From the NCBI RefSeq assembly GCF_023684385.1, contig NZ_JAGSOJ010000003.1, positions 248,001 to 312,000 of the forward strand: DNA of 64,000 nucleotides, read 5' to 3'. A program made the translations under genes and the position numbers. The notes under the pieces were generated by a model. That model was not told the DNA's origin. It searched no databases and saw only the letters and a program-made list of their open reading frames with translations. Positions 44,058 through 55,100 of this stretch are shown here, piece after piece (within the stretch, counting starts at the first letter, position 1; the number at the start of each line of letters is the position of its first letter). This DNA comes from Oceanirhabdus seepicola (GTDB taxonomy: Bacteria; Bacillota; Clostridia; Clostridiales; Clostridiaceae).

Positions 44058-45284
44058 TTATTTTAAAATATATGGTTTTTTATAGAAATCATCACCATAC
44101 TTTACGTTATTATTTAATAATGAGTATAAATTTGTAGCCTTAATATCATGACTCAAGATTGAATTGTGCTTCTTTGTTACAGAGGCAATTAAAGGTATAT
44201 CGATGTTTTTTTTGATTTGGTTAAGTATTTCTTTCCCTTTAGAATTAAAGCCTAGAACTCTTATGTAGCTAGGCTTAATGCTCCTTAGATGCTTGTAAGA
44301 AATTTTATCAAATCCCAAATATAATTGAAAAAGTAAACGATAAATTCGAGTAAATGTATATCTTTTTGATTTAATTTTATTAACAGCTTCTTCAAGTGTA
44401 TTACTTTTGATGAAAGCATCTAGTATTCTATTCCCCATACCTTCTTCTAAATCAGGTAATGATAAAATTGAAGAGGGATCCATTAGTAATTTATATTTAA
44501 TGTATGAGAATGCCTTATTAGGATTAACAAAATCATACTCTCTAGTTTTAAGTAGATTTAAGTGTTTATAAATGTTACTAGGCAAAAAAGAGGCTAGATT
44601 ATTTATTTCTTTATTTTCATAAATAAATTTTCTGATGGAAGTTGCACTAGCAAATTCAGTTAACAGTTTTGTTTCATTGTAAGCTGAGCCTCTTCGCTGT
44701 ATAGTGTAAGGGGTCATGGAACTATTTAGTTTAATCAAACTTTTACAATATTCAATACCCAAAATATTATTTGAAGAGTTCAAAATTGTATTTAGATTAT
44801 CTGAACTGATGTTTAAAAGAGAATTATCAAGTATGTATTGTGAAAGTGCAAAACTTCTAGCTGCAGGAAAACTCGCACCATTGTTCAGTCTTTGTTTTAA
44901 TAGTGATCTATACTGTTGAGGTTCTTCAACTAGAATTTCAGCTATTGTTTTAAGAATATTGATATCACCAAGCTCACTACCGAAACAGATATTATTTACA
45001 CATCCAAGGGAATTAAGTGTGGCTACTGACCCATAAGCGAAAAATTCAGCTGAGGAAATAGCATATACTGTGGGAATCTCAAGTAAAAGGTCAACTCCAT
45101 TATCTAAAGCGAATTTAGCTCTCTCCCATTTGTCAATGATTGCAGGAACTCCTCTTTGAACAAAATTACCACTCATAACGCAAACAATAGCGTCGCTAGA
45201 AGTCTGTTCTTTTGATTTGTTAATGTGATATATATGACCGTTATGAAAGGGATTGTATTCAGTTATTATACCGGTAATATTCAT
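44058..45284 (-). CDS. tmcAL: tRNA(Met) cytidine acetate ligase TmcAL
   Basis: TmcAL (YlbM) forms N4-acetylcytidine at the wobble position of elongator tRNA-Met from acetate and ATP. The 408 residues start with ITGIITEYNPFHNGHIYHI, the nucleotidyltransferase HxGH motif, then VMSGNFVQRGVPAIIDKWERA and FGSELGD. It ends at a typical C-terminal YKKPYILK-like tail. GGAGAG precedes the ATG. It is the head of a minus-strand pair with ylbJ, divergent from pta. Placement next to acetate metabolism genes is intriguing but also standard. Confidence 0.93.
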   Translation of the reverse strand: MNITGIITEYNPFHNGHIYHINKSKEQTSSDAIVCVMSGNFVQRGVPAIIDKWERAKFALDNGVDLLLEIPTVYAISSAEFFAYGSVATLNSLGCVNNICFGSELGDINILKTIAEILVEEPQQYRSLLKQRLNNGASFPAARSFALSQYILDNSLLNISSDNLNTILNSSNNILGIEYCKSLIKLNSSMTPYTIQRRGSAYNETKLLTEFASATSIRKFIYENKEINNLASFLPSNIYKHLNLLKTREYDFVNPNKAFSYIKYKLLMDPSSILSLPDLEEGMGNRILDAFIKSNTLEEAVNKIKSKRYTFTRIYRLLFQLYLGFDKISYKHLRSIKPSYIRVLGFNSKGKEILNQIKKNIDIPLIASVTKKHNSILSHDIKATNLYSLLNNNVKYGDDFYKKPYILK

Positions 45285-45449
45285 AAATTTCTCTCCTGTA
45301 TAAATATTTGTGTTTAAAAAAATAATATCATATAAGGATAAACTTCATCAAGTTGTTCTATATCAACAATTGATTTTAATATGCATTAGATAAAAAAACG
45401 CAAAATAAACAAAAATACAAAGAAATTCTCCATATTTTAATTTTAATCC

Positions 45450-45478
45450 TTGAAAAAGAAAACTTCTGGGTTTATATT
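45450..45478 (+). promoter_or_regulatory. promoter of pta-ackA
   Basis: TTGAAA and TATATT are 17 bases apart, with the -10 about 36 bases before the pta start. Confidence 0.65.
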
Positions 45479-45514
45479 AGTATAGAGTGATAATTGTGCA
45501 GGAGGGGAAATAAC

Positions 45515-46516
45515 ATGGAACTTATGAATGATATCTGGAAAAAAGCTCAAAGCGATATTAAAAAAATTGTTCTGCCAGAAGGTGACGAAGAGAGAACTTT
45601 AAAAGCAAGTGAAATAATTGCTGAAAAAGGTCTAGCACAAGTAGTTCTAGTAGGTGATTTAGAAACTATTAAGAAGAATGCAGAACAATTAGGAGTAAAC
45701 CTTGAAAAGGTTGAAATTGTTGATCCTAAAACAGATGATAAAAGATCAGAATATGTAAATGCTTTTTATGAATTAAGAAAGCATAAAGGTGTAGATATTG
45801 AAAAAGCAGAAGCTATTCTAAATGATCCGTTATTTTATGCAAATATGATGTTGAAGATGGATGATGTTCAAGGATTGGTTGCTGGTGCAGTACATACAAC
45901 TGGAGATACATTAAAGCCAGGGATGCAAATCATAAAAACAGCACCAGGAATAAACGTTGTATCTAGCTTTTTCATAATGAGCATTCCTAATTGTGAATAT
46001 GGTAAAGATGGATTAATGCTATTTGCTGATTGTGCAGTTAATCCAAACCCAACAAAGGAGCAGTTAGCTTCCATCGCAATCAGTACAGCAGATAATGCTA
46101 AAGGATTGGCAGAAGTAGAGCCAAAGGTAGCGATGCTGTCTTTCTCAAGTATGGGAAGTGCTAGACATGAACTAGTTGATAAAGTAAATGAAGCAACAAA
46201 GATTGCAAAAGAAGCAAGACCTGATTTAGCTATAGATGGAGAACTGCAATTAGATGCAGCTATAGTTCCATCAGTTGCAGCACAAAAAGCTCCAAACAGC
46301 GATGTTGCAGGAAAAGCTAATGTTTTAGTTTTCCCAGATTTACAAGCTGGTAATATAGGTTATAAGCTTGTTCAAAGATTGGCAAATGCAGAAGCAGTTG
46401 GACCAATATGCCAAGGATTTGCAAAACCTATAAATGACCTCTCAAGAGGATGTAGTGTAGATGACATAGTTAATGTTGTTGCAGTAACGGCTGTTCAAGC
46501 TCAGAACTGTAATTAA
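45515..46516 (+). CDS. pta: phosphate acetyltransferase
   Basis: Pta converts acetyl-CoA and phosphate to acetyl phosphate, the first step of acetate formation. From the ATG at 45515 (AGGAGGGG upstream) it is 333 residues, the short form typical of Firmicutes. KIVLPEGDEERTLKA, GAVHTTGDTLKPGMQII, SMGSARHELVDKV, DGELQLDAAIVP and VFPDLQAGNIGYKL are diagnostic. It is followed by ackA after 26 bases, so the pair yields acetate and ATP. Confidence 0.97.
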   Translation: MELMNDIWKKAQSDIKKIVLPEGDEERTLKASEIIAEKGLAQVVLVGDLETIKKNAEQLGVNLEKVEIVDPKTDDKRSEYVNAFYELRKHKGVDIEKAEAILNDPLFYANMMLKMDDVQGLVAGAVHTTGDTLKPGMQIIKTAPGINVVSSFFIMSIPNCEYGKDGLMLFADCAVNPNPTKEQLASIAISTADNAKGLAEVEPKVAMLSFSSMGSARHELVDKVNEATKIAKEARPDLAIDGELQLDAAIVPSVAAQKAPNSDVAGKANVLVFPDLQAGNIGYKLVQRLANAEAVGPICQGFAKPINDLSRGCSVDDIVNVVAVTAVQAQNCN

Positions 46517-46542
46517 TTTAATATATTTTAGGAGGCAGAAAT

Positions 46543-47739
46543 ATGAAAATTTTAGTTGTAAACTGTGGTAGTTCATCACTTAAATATCAGTTAATTGATA
46601 TGGCTAAAGATAATTCCTTAGCTCAAGGATTAGTAGAAAGAATAGGTATCGAAGGTTCTATATTAACTCAAAAGGTTAATGGAGAAAAGTACATAGTAGA
46701 ACAACCAATGGAGAGTCATCAAGATGCAATAAAACTTGTATTAGAAGCTTTAGTTGAAGAAACTCATGGTGTTATTAAGAGCATGGATGAAATTTCAGCT
46801 GTTGGACATAGAGTTGTTCATGGAGGAGAGAATTACGCAGAATCTGTATTAATTGATGATGAAGTAATGAAGGCTTTAGAAGAGTGTGTTAAACTTGCAC
46901 CACTTCACAATCCACCAAATATTACAGGAATTAATGCGTGTAAAGCATTAATGCCAAATACTCCAATGGTTGCAGTATTTGATACAGCATTCCACCAAAG
47001 TATGCCAGATAAAGCATACATGTATGCTCTTCCATATGAGTTATACGAGAAGCATGGAATAAGAAGATATGGTATGCATGGTACATCTCACAGATATGTA
47101 TCTCAAAGAGTTGCAGAAGTTGTTGGAAAGCCAATTGAAGAATTAAAAATAGTAACTTGTCACTTAGGTAATGGAGCAAGTTGTGCAGCTATTCAAAATG
47201 GTAAATCTGTTGATACATCAATGGGATTCACTCCATTAGAAGGGTTAGTAATGGGAACAAGATGTGGTGATATAGATCCTGCTATAGTTCCATTTATTCA
47301 AAAAGCGGAAAATTTAACTGCTGCAGAAGTTGATACTCTTATGAATAAGAAATCAGGAGTATTTGGATTATCTGGTGTAAGCAGTGACTTTAGAGATATT
47401 GAAGGTGCAATAGAAAATGGAAATGATAGAGCTAGATTAGCTTTAGATGTTTTCCATTACAGAGTTAAGAAGTATATCGGTGCATACACTGCTGCTATGG
47501 GTGGAACTGATTTGATAGTATTTACTGCTGGTTTAGGTGAAAACTCTAAAGATAGTAGAGAAGCTGTTTGTGAAGGACTTGAATACTTAGGTGTTAAAAT
47601 TGATAAAGAGAAGAATAACTTCAGAGGGGAAGAAAGACTTATTTCAACTGATGACTCTACAGTTAAGGTGTTTGTTATTCCTACTAATGAAGAATTAATG
47701 ATTGCTAAAGATACAAAGGCTATCGTTGATGCTCTTTAA
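46543..47739 (+). CDS. ackA: acetate kinase
   Basis: AckA transfers phosphate from acetyl phosphate to ADP. The 398-residue protein has [72 protein letters not shown] and [10 protein letters not shown], all standard. AGGAGGC precedes the ATG. It ends in a strong terminator. Confidence 0.98.
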   Translation: MKILVVNCGSSSLKYQLIDMAKDNSLAQGLVERIGIEGSILTQKVNGEKYIVEQPMESHQDAIKLVLEALVEETHGVIKSMDEISAVGHRVVHGGENYAESVLIDDEVMKALEECVKLAPLHNPPNITGINACKALMPNTPMVAVFDTAFHQSMPDKAYMYALPYELYEKHGIRRYGMHGTSHRYVSQRVAEVVGKPIEELKIVTCHLGNGASCAAIQNGKSVDTSMGFTPLEGLVMGTRCGDIDPAIVPFIQKAENLTAAEVDTLMNKKSGVFGLSGVSSDFRDIEGAIENGNDRARLALDVFHYRVKKYIGAYTAAMGGTDLIVFTAGLGENSKDSREAVCEGLEYLGVKIDKEKNNFRGEERLISTDDSTVKVFVIPTNEELMIAKDTKAIVDAL

Positions 47740-47771
47740 TTATTAATTTAAGGTCTATTTAATTGCTAGGG

Positions 47772-47808
47772 AAACAGTGTTCGATTAAATCTGAGCACTG
47801 TTTTTATA
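47772..47808 (+). terminator. terminator after ackA
   Basis: AAACAGTGTTC pairs with GAGCACTGTTT (one wobble) over an 11-base loop, followed by a short T run. Confidence 0.8.
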
Positions 47809-47892
47809 AAATAGTCTTGACTTTTGATGGTATTATTTATATAATAAATTGTGCTTGTGCTATTACTAGCATTAATAATAGGAGATGACAGT

Positions 47893-48405
47893 ATGTTATT
47901 TAACTTAAGTAAACTGTGTAATAAAAGTATTATGAAGCTTTCAGTTAATGAAAAAATTGATTTGAATAAGATTAATGCTTTTGATGAAGAAATTATCTTT
48001 AACTCGCCTGTTGATTTCAAAGGAACGTTTGTCAATAAAGATGAATACATAGAATTTAACGGGGAAGTCTCATGTAACTTGAAACTCATTTGTTCTAAAT
48101 GTCTTGAGACATTTGATGAAACTTTTGAGGTGAAGATAGATGAAAAGTTTTCGCGATCTGAGCAAGAGGAATGTTTTGAACTTCCTTCGAATTGTGAAAT
48201 AGACTTAGGTAGGATAATTGAAGAAAACATAGTTAGTTATTTACCTATTCAAAGAAGATGTAGTGAGAGTTGCAAAGGTCTTTGTCCCATTTGTGGAATG
48301 AATCTTAACCTTCATATATGTGATTGTAACCCAATTGTTGAAGAAGAAGAAGAAAAATTAGACCCAAGATTTACTAAACTGCAAGACTTTTTCAACAAAA
48401 ATTAA
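47893..48405 (+). CDS. yceD: YceD/DUF177 family protein
   Basis: The 170-residue protein belongs to the DUF177 (YceD/YlbN) family linked to 23S rRNA maturation in plants and bacteria. It has CSKCLETFDETFEVKIDEKFS and a C-terminal CPICGMNLNLHICDC, a probable metal-binding cysteine cluster. I start it at the ATG at 47893 with AGGAGATG upstream. It lies 33 bases before rpmF, its near-universal partner. Confidence 0.9.
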   Translation: MLFNLSKLCNKSIMKLSVNEKIDLNKINAFDEEIIFNSPVDFKGTFVNKDEYIEFNGEVSCNLKLICSKCLETFDETFEVKIDEKFSRSEQEECFELPSNCEIDLGRIIEENIVSYLPIQRRCSESCKGLCPICGMNLNLHICDCNPIVEEEEEKLDPRFTKLQDFFNKN

Positions 48406-48438
48406 ACATAAAGATGATATTGTTAAGGAGGTGTAATT

Positions 48439-48621
48439 ATGGCTCATCCAAAGAGAAAAACTTCTAAAGCAAGAAGAGATAGAAGAAGATCACAAAACTT
48501 TAAGTTAAGTATGCCAGGTATCGTGGAATGTCCACAATGCCACGAGGTAAAATTAGCTCACAGAGTTTGTAAGAGATGTGGACACTACAAAGGTAAAGAA
48601 GTAGTTTCTAACGATAATTAA
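48439..48621 (+). CDS. rpmF: ribosomal protein L32
   Basis: L32 is a 50S protein. The 60 residues start with [17 protein letters not shown] and end with a zinc ribbon made of CPQC and CKRC. AAGGAGGTG precedes the ATG. It is followed by a terminator, so plsX has a separate promoter. Confidence 0.98.
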   Translation: MAHPKRKTSKARRDRRRSQNFKLSMPGIVECPQCHEVKLAHRVCKRCGHYKGKEVVSNDN

Positions 48622-48633
48622 TAAGATTAAAGA

Positions 48634-48662
48634 AGAAAGTCTCTAAGGCTTTCTTTTATTTT
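48634..48662 (+). terminator. terminator after rpmF
   Basis: AGAAAGTCT pairs with AGGCTTTCT (one wobble) around CTA, followed by TTTATTTTAT. Confidence 0.75.
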
Positions 48663-48725
48663 ATCTTATTTTAAGTCCATATATGATTTTCACTATAGAC
48701 TATAAGCGGTCATTAATATATAATT

Positions 48726-48808
48726 AAGGCATATGAAAATAAATAACAATTCAAATATGCTACGAATATTATGAGGCAAACTGACTAGTTATTTATTTTG
48801 AAAATGTT
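48726..48808 (+). repeat. family B palindromic repeat, shortened copy B3
   Basis: It begins AAGGCATATGAAAATAAATA and ends CTGACTAGTTATTTATTTTG. The interior is reduced to about 35 bases and lacks the inner hairpin. It occupies the gap ahead of plsX. Confidence 0.8.
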
Positions 48809-48842
48809 TAAATTGAAAAAGTAATAATGAGAGGTATATAAT

Positions 48843-49832
48843 ATGAAAATTGTTGTTGACGGCATGGGTGGAGATAATTCACCATGTGAGATTGTCAAAG
48901 GATGTATCGACTTTCTTACAGAAAGCAAAAAAGAAGTACATATATATATCACAGGTCCTCAAAAGAAAATAGAGGAGGAACTTGAGAAGTATCAGAATAA
49001 TAACAATATAACCATTGTGGATGCTTCTGAGGTTATTTCATGTAACGAACCTCCTGCCATGGCAATAAGAAAGAAGAAAGATTCTTCTATGGTTAAAGCA
49101 CTAAGAATGGTCAGAGATGGTGAGGCTGATGCAATTATATCAGCTGGTAGTACAGGGGCTTTATTGACGGGAGCTACTTTGATTATTGGAAGAATTAAAG
49201 GAATAAAAAGAGCAGCATTAGCTCCACTTATGCCAGGAGAAAAGGGCCCATTTATGCTTATAGATTGTGGAGCAAATGTAGATTGTAAACCAGAAAATTT
49301 GGTACAGTTTGCATTGATGGGTAAAGCTTATTTTGAGAGTGTGATGAATATTAGTGATCCTAAGGTTGGGTTAGTTAATATTGGAAGCGAAGAAGAAAAA
49401 GGTAATGAGTTAACTAAAGAATCTTATAAGTTACTGAAAGAAGAAAATATAAATTTTTATGGTAACATTGAGCCTAGAGATATGGTTAGTGGAGATGTTC
49501 AGGTGATTGTAGCTGATGGGTTTGTTGGAAACACAATATTAAAGGCAATAGAAGGTGTATCCTCATTAATTTTTGGAAGATTGAAAGAAGGAATTTATTC
49601 TTCCTTCAAAACAAAAATTGGAGGTGCGTTATTAAAACCTGTGTTTAGCCAATTCAAAAAAGACTTTGATTATAGAGAATATGGAGGAACACCTTTTTTA
49701 GGTGTAAAAGGTGTGTGTATCAAAGCACATGGAAGTTCTGATGCAAAAGCTATTAAAAATGCTATTAAACAATCAGTATTATTCTACGATAAGAAAGTTA
49801 TTGATAAGATTAAAACAGAATTTGAAAAATAG
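48843..49832 (+). CDS. plsX: phosphate acyltransferase PlsX
   Basis: PlsX makes acyl phosphate from acyl-ACP, starting phospholipid synthesis at the membrane. The 329 residues have [68 protein letters not shown] and [12 protein letters not shown], all characteristic. The fapR, fabD and fabG genes that usually flank it in Bacillus are missing; acpP follows directly after 69 bases. Confidence 0.96.
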   Translation: MKIVVDGMGGDNSPCEIVKGCIDFLTESKKEVHIYITGPQKKIEEELEKYQNNNNITIVDASEVISCNEPPAMAIRKKKDSSMVKALRMVRDGEADAIISAGSTGALLTGATLIIGRIKGIKRAALAPLMPGEKGPFMLIDCGANVDCKPENLVQFALMGKAYFESVMNISDPKVGLVNIGSEEEKGNELTKESYKLLKEENINFYGNIEPRDMVSGDVQVIVADGFVGNTILKAIEGVSSLIFGRLKEGIYSSFKTKIGGALLKPVFSQFKKDFDYREYGGTPFLGVKGVCIKAHGSSDAKAIKNAIKQSVLFYDKKVIDKIKTEFEK

Positions 49833-49901
49833 ATATCCAATGTTTATCAGAAATATTTAAATTTAAAGAATAATTTAATAATATATTATGGAGGGATTAT
49901 T

Positions 49902-50135
49902 ATGGTATTTGAAAAGATTAAAGGAATTATCGCAGATCGTTTAGGAATCGATGAAAATGAAATTAAACTAGAATCTAATTTTGTAAATGATTTAGGAGCA
50001 GATTCTCTTGATGTTGTAGAGCTGGTTATGGCACTGGAAGAAGAGTTTGAGGTTGAAATAGCAGATGAAGATGCTGAAAAAGTGGGCACTGTAAATGACG
50101 TAGTAAAGTACGTATCAAGCAAAATAGAAGAATAA
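49902..50135 (+). CDS. acpP: acyl carrier protein
   Basis: The 77-residue acidic protein carries acyl chains on a phosphopantetheine arm attached to Ser in [18 protein letters not shown]. Length and helical pattern are standard. TGGAGGGAT precedes the ATG. It follows plsX and ends in a small strong hairpin. Confidence 0.97.
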   Translation: MVFEKIKGIIADRLGIDENEIKLESNFVNDLGADSLDVVELVMALEEEFEVEIADEDAEKVGTVNDVVKYVSSKIEE

Positions 50136-50162
50136 AAAGTCCCGCTTTGCGGGATTTGTGTT
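50136..50162 (+). terminator. terminator after acpP
   Basis: AGTCCCGC pairs with GCGGGATT around TTT, followed by TGTGTTTATT. Confidence 0.75.
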
Positions 50163-50219
50163 TATTGATAAAGTTACAATATATTGTTATTGCTTTGTTT
50201 TTGTCTTTAGAATGTCAGA
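50163..50219 (+). repeat. family A remnant A5 (flank only)
   Basis: AAAGTTACAATATATTGTT and TTTTGTCTTTAGAATGTCAG match the flank of A1 and A3 closely. The palindrome that should follow is absent; unrelated sequence leads to rnc. Confidence 0.75.
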
Positions 50220-50252
50220 CTTTAATAATACATAGTAGTTAGGAGAATAATA

Positions 50253-50957
50253 ATGATTCATAAAAAAAAGGTGATAAGTGAGCTAGAAAAAAAACTGGGA
50301 ATAAGTTTTAATAATAAAGAATTGATATTAACTGGTTTGACACATAGTTCATATGCTAATTTAAAAAAAGAAGTAGAATATAATGAGAGAATGGAGTATC
50401 TAGGGGATGCTGTATTAGAGTTAATTATATCTGAATATTTATTTATGAGATGTGAGGATAAATCAGAAGGGGATTTAACTAAAACTAGAGCTTTGATTGT
50501 TTGTGAAAATTCACTATTTGAAATAGCTAATGGATGGGATTTAGGAAAGTATATTCTTATGAGTAAGGGTGAAGAGAGTACAGGGGGAAGAAAGAGATCC
50601 TCTATTTTATCAAATTGTGTTGAGGCAATAATTGCAGCAGTATACCTTGATAAAGGAATAGAATTCACTAAAGAGTTTGTTCTAAAGAGCTTTGATGATA
50701 TAATTAATAAAGCCATAGAAAATAAAATAGTTTTAGATTATAAAACAAAACTACAAGAAATACTACAACAAAATGGTGTGATTGATATTTCCTACGAGTT
50801 AGCTAAGTTAGAAGGACCTCCTCATAGACCTAAATTTTTCATTGATCTAAAGGTTGAGAATGTAATCAAAAGTAACGGGGAAGGGTATACAAAAAAAGAA
50901 GCAGAACAAAATGCTGCAAAGGCATATGTGCAACTAATGGAGGAGCTTAATGAGTAA
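50253..50957 (+). CDS. rnc: ribonuclease III
   Basis: RNase III cuts double-stranded RNA, including rRNA precursors. The 234 residues have the catalytic signature NERMEYLGDAVLELIISEYLF, the second acidic cluster near NCVEAIIAAVYLDKG, and a C-terminal dsRNA-binding domain (about 160-230). It overlaps the next gene by eight bases. Confidence 0.96.
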   Translation: MIHKKKVISELEKKLGISFNNKELILTGLTHSSYANLKKEVEYNERMEYLGDAVLELIISEYLFMRCEDKSEGDLTKTRALIVCENSLFEIANGWDLGKYILMSKGEESTGGRKRSSILSNCVEAIIAAVYLDKGIEFTKEFVLKSFDDIINKAIENKIVLDYKTKLQEILQQNGVIDISYELAKLEGPPHRPKFFIDLKVENVIKSNGEGYTKKEAEQNAAKAYVQLMEELNE

Positions 50958-52056
50958 AAGCTATTATATAATTCCTGTATTTGTGCCACATGAGGGGTGC
51001 CCGCATGATTGTGCTTTTTGTAATCAACACTCTATTACAGGGAAGCATGAAGAAATTTCAACAACAGAGATTAGAAATATGATTGATGAATATATTGAAA
51101 GTATAAATAAGAAAAAAGATAAAGAGGCTATAGTGGAAATATCCTTTTTTGGTGGAACATTTACTGGGATTGATATTAAAAAACAGAAAATGTTGCTAAG
51201 TATTGCAAAAGAGTATAAATCAAAGGGAAAAATAAAATTCATACGTCTTTCAACACGTCCAGATTATATAAATGATGAAATCTTAAAAAATCTAAAAGAG
51301 TATGAAGTGGATATTATTGAATTAGGGGCGCAGTCATTTGATAATAAGGTATTAAAAGCAGCAAATAGAGGTCATACAGCTGAAGATATTGAAAAGGCTA
51401 GCCAATTGATAAAAGAATACGGATTTACTCTTGGAATTCAATTGATGTTAGGGTTACCAAAAGCTGATTTTGAAAGTGATTTTTATTCTGCAAAAAAAGC
51501 GGTTGATGTAAAACCGGACTTTACAAGATTGTATCCATCATTGGTTATAAAGAATACAGAGATGGAGTCAATGTATGAATTAGGAGAATATACTCCGTAT
51601 ACTATTGAAGAATGTATTGAAATAACTAAAAGAATTTTTGCGTTTTTTGAGGTGAATGATATCAAGGTAATACGAATTGGGCTGCAACCAACCAAAGAAA
51701 TATCATCTGGTTCTGAATTGGTAAGTGGGCCTTATCATCCTGCAATTAGAGAGTTGATTGAAGGATCTCTAATAAATGATATGATTTCAAGAAGTATCAT
51801 TGACCTGAAAGAAGATGTGGATTTAATTATTAACCATAAAGATTTGTCTAAATTGTATTGTTGGAAAAAAAAGTTTTTCAATAAGTTATTGCTCGATTTT
51901 AATGGAAATATAAAAGTTGAAACTAGCAAAGAGATTAATCGAAATCAATTTGTTGTGAAATATGGAAAAAAATATATTAAATTAGAATTAAGAGATTATT
52001 TAAATGAATTTATAAAAAAAGTAATGGGGGATGAGTTTAATGAAAAGAAAAAGTAA
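50950..52056 (+). CDS. Elp3-like radical SAM protein
   Basis: The 368-residue protein opens with PVFVPHEGCPHDCAFCNQHSITG, whose CxxxCxxC binds the radical-SAM iron-sulfur cluster. FFGGTFTGI, IELGAQSFDNKVLKAANRGHTAEDI and GIQLMLGLPKA match the Elp3/MiaB-NifB-like core. The acetyltransferase half of true Elp3 is absent. Members of this type sit next to rnc and smc throughout clostridia; the substrate is unknown. It overlaps rnc at the start and a small membrane peptide gene at the end. Confidence 0.88.
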   Translation: MSKSYYIIPVFVPHEGCPHDCAFCNQHSITGKHEEISTTEIRNMIDEYIESINKKKDKEAIVEISFFGGTFTGIDIKKQKMLLSIAKEYKSKGKIKFIRLSTRPDYINDEILKNLKEYEVDIIELGAQSFDNKVLKAANRGHTAEDIEKASQLIKEYGFTLGIQLMLGLPKADFESDFYSAKKAVDVKPDFTRLYPSLVIKNTEMESMYELGEYTPYTIEECIEITKRIFAFFEVNDIKVIRIGLQPTKEISSGSELVSGPYHPAIRELIEGSLINDMISRSIIDLKEDVDLIINHKDLSKLYCWKKKFFNKLLLDFNGNIKVETSKEINRNQFVVKYGKKYIKLELRDYLNEFIKKVMGDEFNEKKK

Positions 52057-52144
52057 ACAGAAGGTAATTAGATATACATTAATCGGAATTACATCAATAT
52101 TTGTTTTAGGAACTGTACTTTCGATTATCGTACCATTATTATAA
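52040..52144 (+). CDS. 34-residue single-pass membrane peptide
   Basis: A short frame begins with ATG at 52040, behind GGGGGATGAG, and overlaps the end of the radical SAM gene by 17 bases in another frame. The product has a basic start (MKRKSKQKVIRYT) and one hydrophobic helix (LIGITSIFVLGTVLSIIVPLL, written here in two parts: LIGITSIFVLG and TVLSIIVPLL), ending at the membrane. The smc gene follows 21 bases later. Start, ribosome site and topology support a real gene; conservation is not tested here. Confidence 0.6.
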   Translation: MKRKSKQKVIRYTLIGITSIFVLGTVLSIIVPLL

Positions 52145-52165
52145 TATTGATGTGGGTGAAATTTT

Positions 52166-55100
52166 ATGTTTTTAAAATCAATTGAAGTAAGAGGATTCAA
52201 ATCATTTGCAGACAAGACAGAATTAGAATTTACAAAAGGTGTTACTGCAGTTATTGGACCCAATGGAAGTGGGAAAAGTAATATTTCAGATGCGGTAAGA
52301 TGGGTTCTAGGAGAACAAAGTGTAAAAAGTTTAAGAGGGGCAAAGATGCAGGATGTTATTTTTGCTGGAACTCAGTTCAGAAAACCTGTTGGGCTAGCAC
52401 AAGTATCTTTAATACTAGATAACTCTGATAATAAACTACAGATAGATTATTCACAGGTTAAAATTACTAGAAGATTATACAGATCTGGTGAAAGTGAATA
52501 TTTGATAAATAACACAAAATGTAGACTTAAAGACGTACAAGAATTATTTATGGATACTGGAATAGGTAAAGAAGGGTACTCCATTATTGGGCAAGGTAAA
52601 ATAGATGCAATTCTTAGTGGCCATAATGAAGATAGAAGACAGCTACTTGAAGAAGCTGCTGGGATTGTTAAATACAAAACAAGAAAAAAAGAAGCAGAAA
52701 GAAGATTGAATAATACTGAAGAAAATCTTGTAAGGATTAATGATTTATTGTCTACTTATGAGGAACGTGTTGAACCACTGAGGATAGATAAAGAAAAAGC
52801 AGAAGAGTTCATTGAATTAAGTTCAGAATTGAAGACAAGGGAAGTTAATATTATCTTAGCAACTCTTGAAAAGAATGAAAATAGTTGTAAGGAAAATGAA
52901 GGATTATTAACTCAAATTAATGAAGAACTTATTAATTCAAAAAAAGTATTGGAAAACTCTCGAAATGAGTTGACTTCATGGACGGAAGCACTTGAACAAT
53001 TTGAAACAGAATATGCAAGTGAAAGACAAAAATATTATTCTCAGAAAAATTTGAATGAAAAGTTGAATGGTGAAATTAATCTTTTAGAAGAAAGAATTAA
53101 AAATGCAGATCAAGTAATAGAAAAAGAAGAAAAAGAAATAATTTCTCTTAATGAAAAATTCAATATGATAACTAATGAAAAGAATATTCAAATAGGTGAT
53201 TTGAGCGAATTGAATCTAACAAAAGAGAAAATTGAGGAAAATAAAATATATTTTGATAAGAAGATACTGGAATTAGCTTCTAAGATAGAGTTATCAGGTA
53301 AGAAGATTATTAGAATAACTCAAGAAGTTGAAAAGGTTAAAGAAGAATTATTTAGTAAGAAAAATACCTATTTCATAATTGAAAAAGAACTTAAAGATTT
53401 TAGTGATAAGAAACTTGAAATTACGCAGAAAATATCTAACTTCGATATGTCTTTAAAAATAAAAGAGAAGACTAAATTGGAACTTATTAATAAAACTGAA
53501 GCTATTGATAATGAAATTGAAGATTGGAAGAATAATATTGAAGAGAATAATAAGAGGCTCTTGTGTGAGAAAAAAGAAAAAGTAAAAATTGAAAAAAATA
53601 TCGATGTATTAAATAGAGAATTTAATGCTTGTGAGGCAAAAAAGAATGTATTGAATAATCTTGAGCAACAATATGAAGGATATAATAAATCTGTCCAAAG
53701 ATTGATGCGAGAGGTTCATAAATTTATACCAGAATATAAAGATAAGTGTTGGGTGCTAGGTGAAATATTAAAAACTCCTAAAAATTATGAACTTGCAATT
53801 GAAATTGCTCTTGGAGGGGCCATTTCTAATGTTATAACTGAGAATGAAATAATTGCAAAACGATTAATTAACACTTTAAAGAATAAGAAACTTGGGAGAG
53901 CCACATTCTTACCTATTGATATTGTTAAAGGTAAAAGAGTAAATATTGTTAATAATATTAAAGGGATGCAAGGATATATTGGTATTGCTAGTGACTTAGT
54001 ATCTTATGATAAGAAGTATACTAATGCAATTGAGTATACTCTTGGGAGAACTGTAATAGCTGATAACATGGATAACGGATTGGCTATTGGGAAAAAAGGT
54101 GGACTTGGGTTTAGAATAGTTACGCTTGATGGAGAAGTTATAAATCCAGGGGGATCTTTAACTGGTGGAAGTATATATAATAAAAATAATTCTATCATCG
54201 GTAGAAAAAGAGAAATTGAAGAGTTAAATGTTCAAAGTGAAGAACTTATAAAAAAAATCGAGGCTTTGAAGTTTAGTCGTGGAAGTTTTGAAAAGAATAT
54301 TGAAGCATTAGATGAGAATAATCTTAATATTAAAGATAGGATTCATAGCGAAGAGTTAGAAAGAGTTAAAATTAGAACTAGAATTAAAGGAATTGAAGAA
54401 GAAAAAGTTAATCTTATTAAAGAAGTCTCACAGGGCAAAGAATCTTTAAATGTGATTATTAATGAAATAGTTAGTCGTAAAGATGAATTATCAAGCTTTG
54501 AAGAAAAAAATAGTGGATTAACAAAAATGCTTGAAATAAGCGAAAGAAACATTGAAGAATTAAAAAATGATAAGACACTAATGGAAGAAGAAAAAAGTAA
54601 AGCTGACAAGGAACTAACGGAAATAAGGATTACTGAAGCTGAAACTGTTCAAAAGATAACAAATAAAACAAGTGAAATTAATAGGATTAATATTGAACTT
54701 AATTCAATAAATGAGAGAAAGCATGACTTAGAAAAAGAAGTGCAAAAATCATATATGGATAAAGCAATTAGTTCTAAAAAAATCACTGAAGATAAAGAAA
54801 ATGTTAAAAATATAGAAGAATATTTAGTTAAAGCTGATGAATCATTTAAAGAAAACGAAGATAAAAAAATTAAGATTAAAGAATATATTAAGAAATACTC
54901 TGAAGAGTTAATGAGCGAAGAGAAGAATGCAGAACTAATAAATAGAAATCTTAATAAAATTGAAATTAATAAAGCAAAGTTAGAGAGTGAAAGAGATAAT
55001 GTTTTCCAAAGATTAAATGAAGATTTTGATTTGACTTTAGCTGAAGCAAAAGATTTTAGAAATGAAGATATTGATATTTCTGTAGCAACAAAAGAAATTA

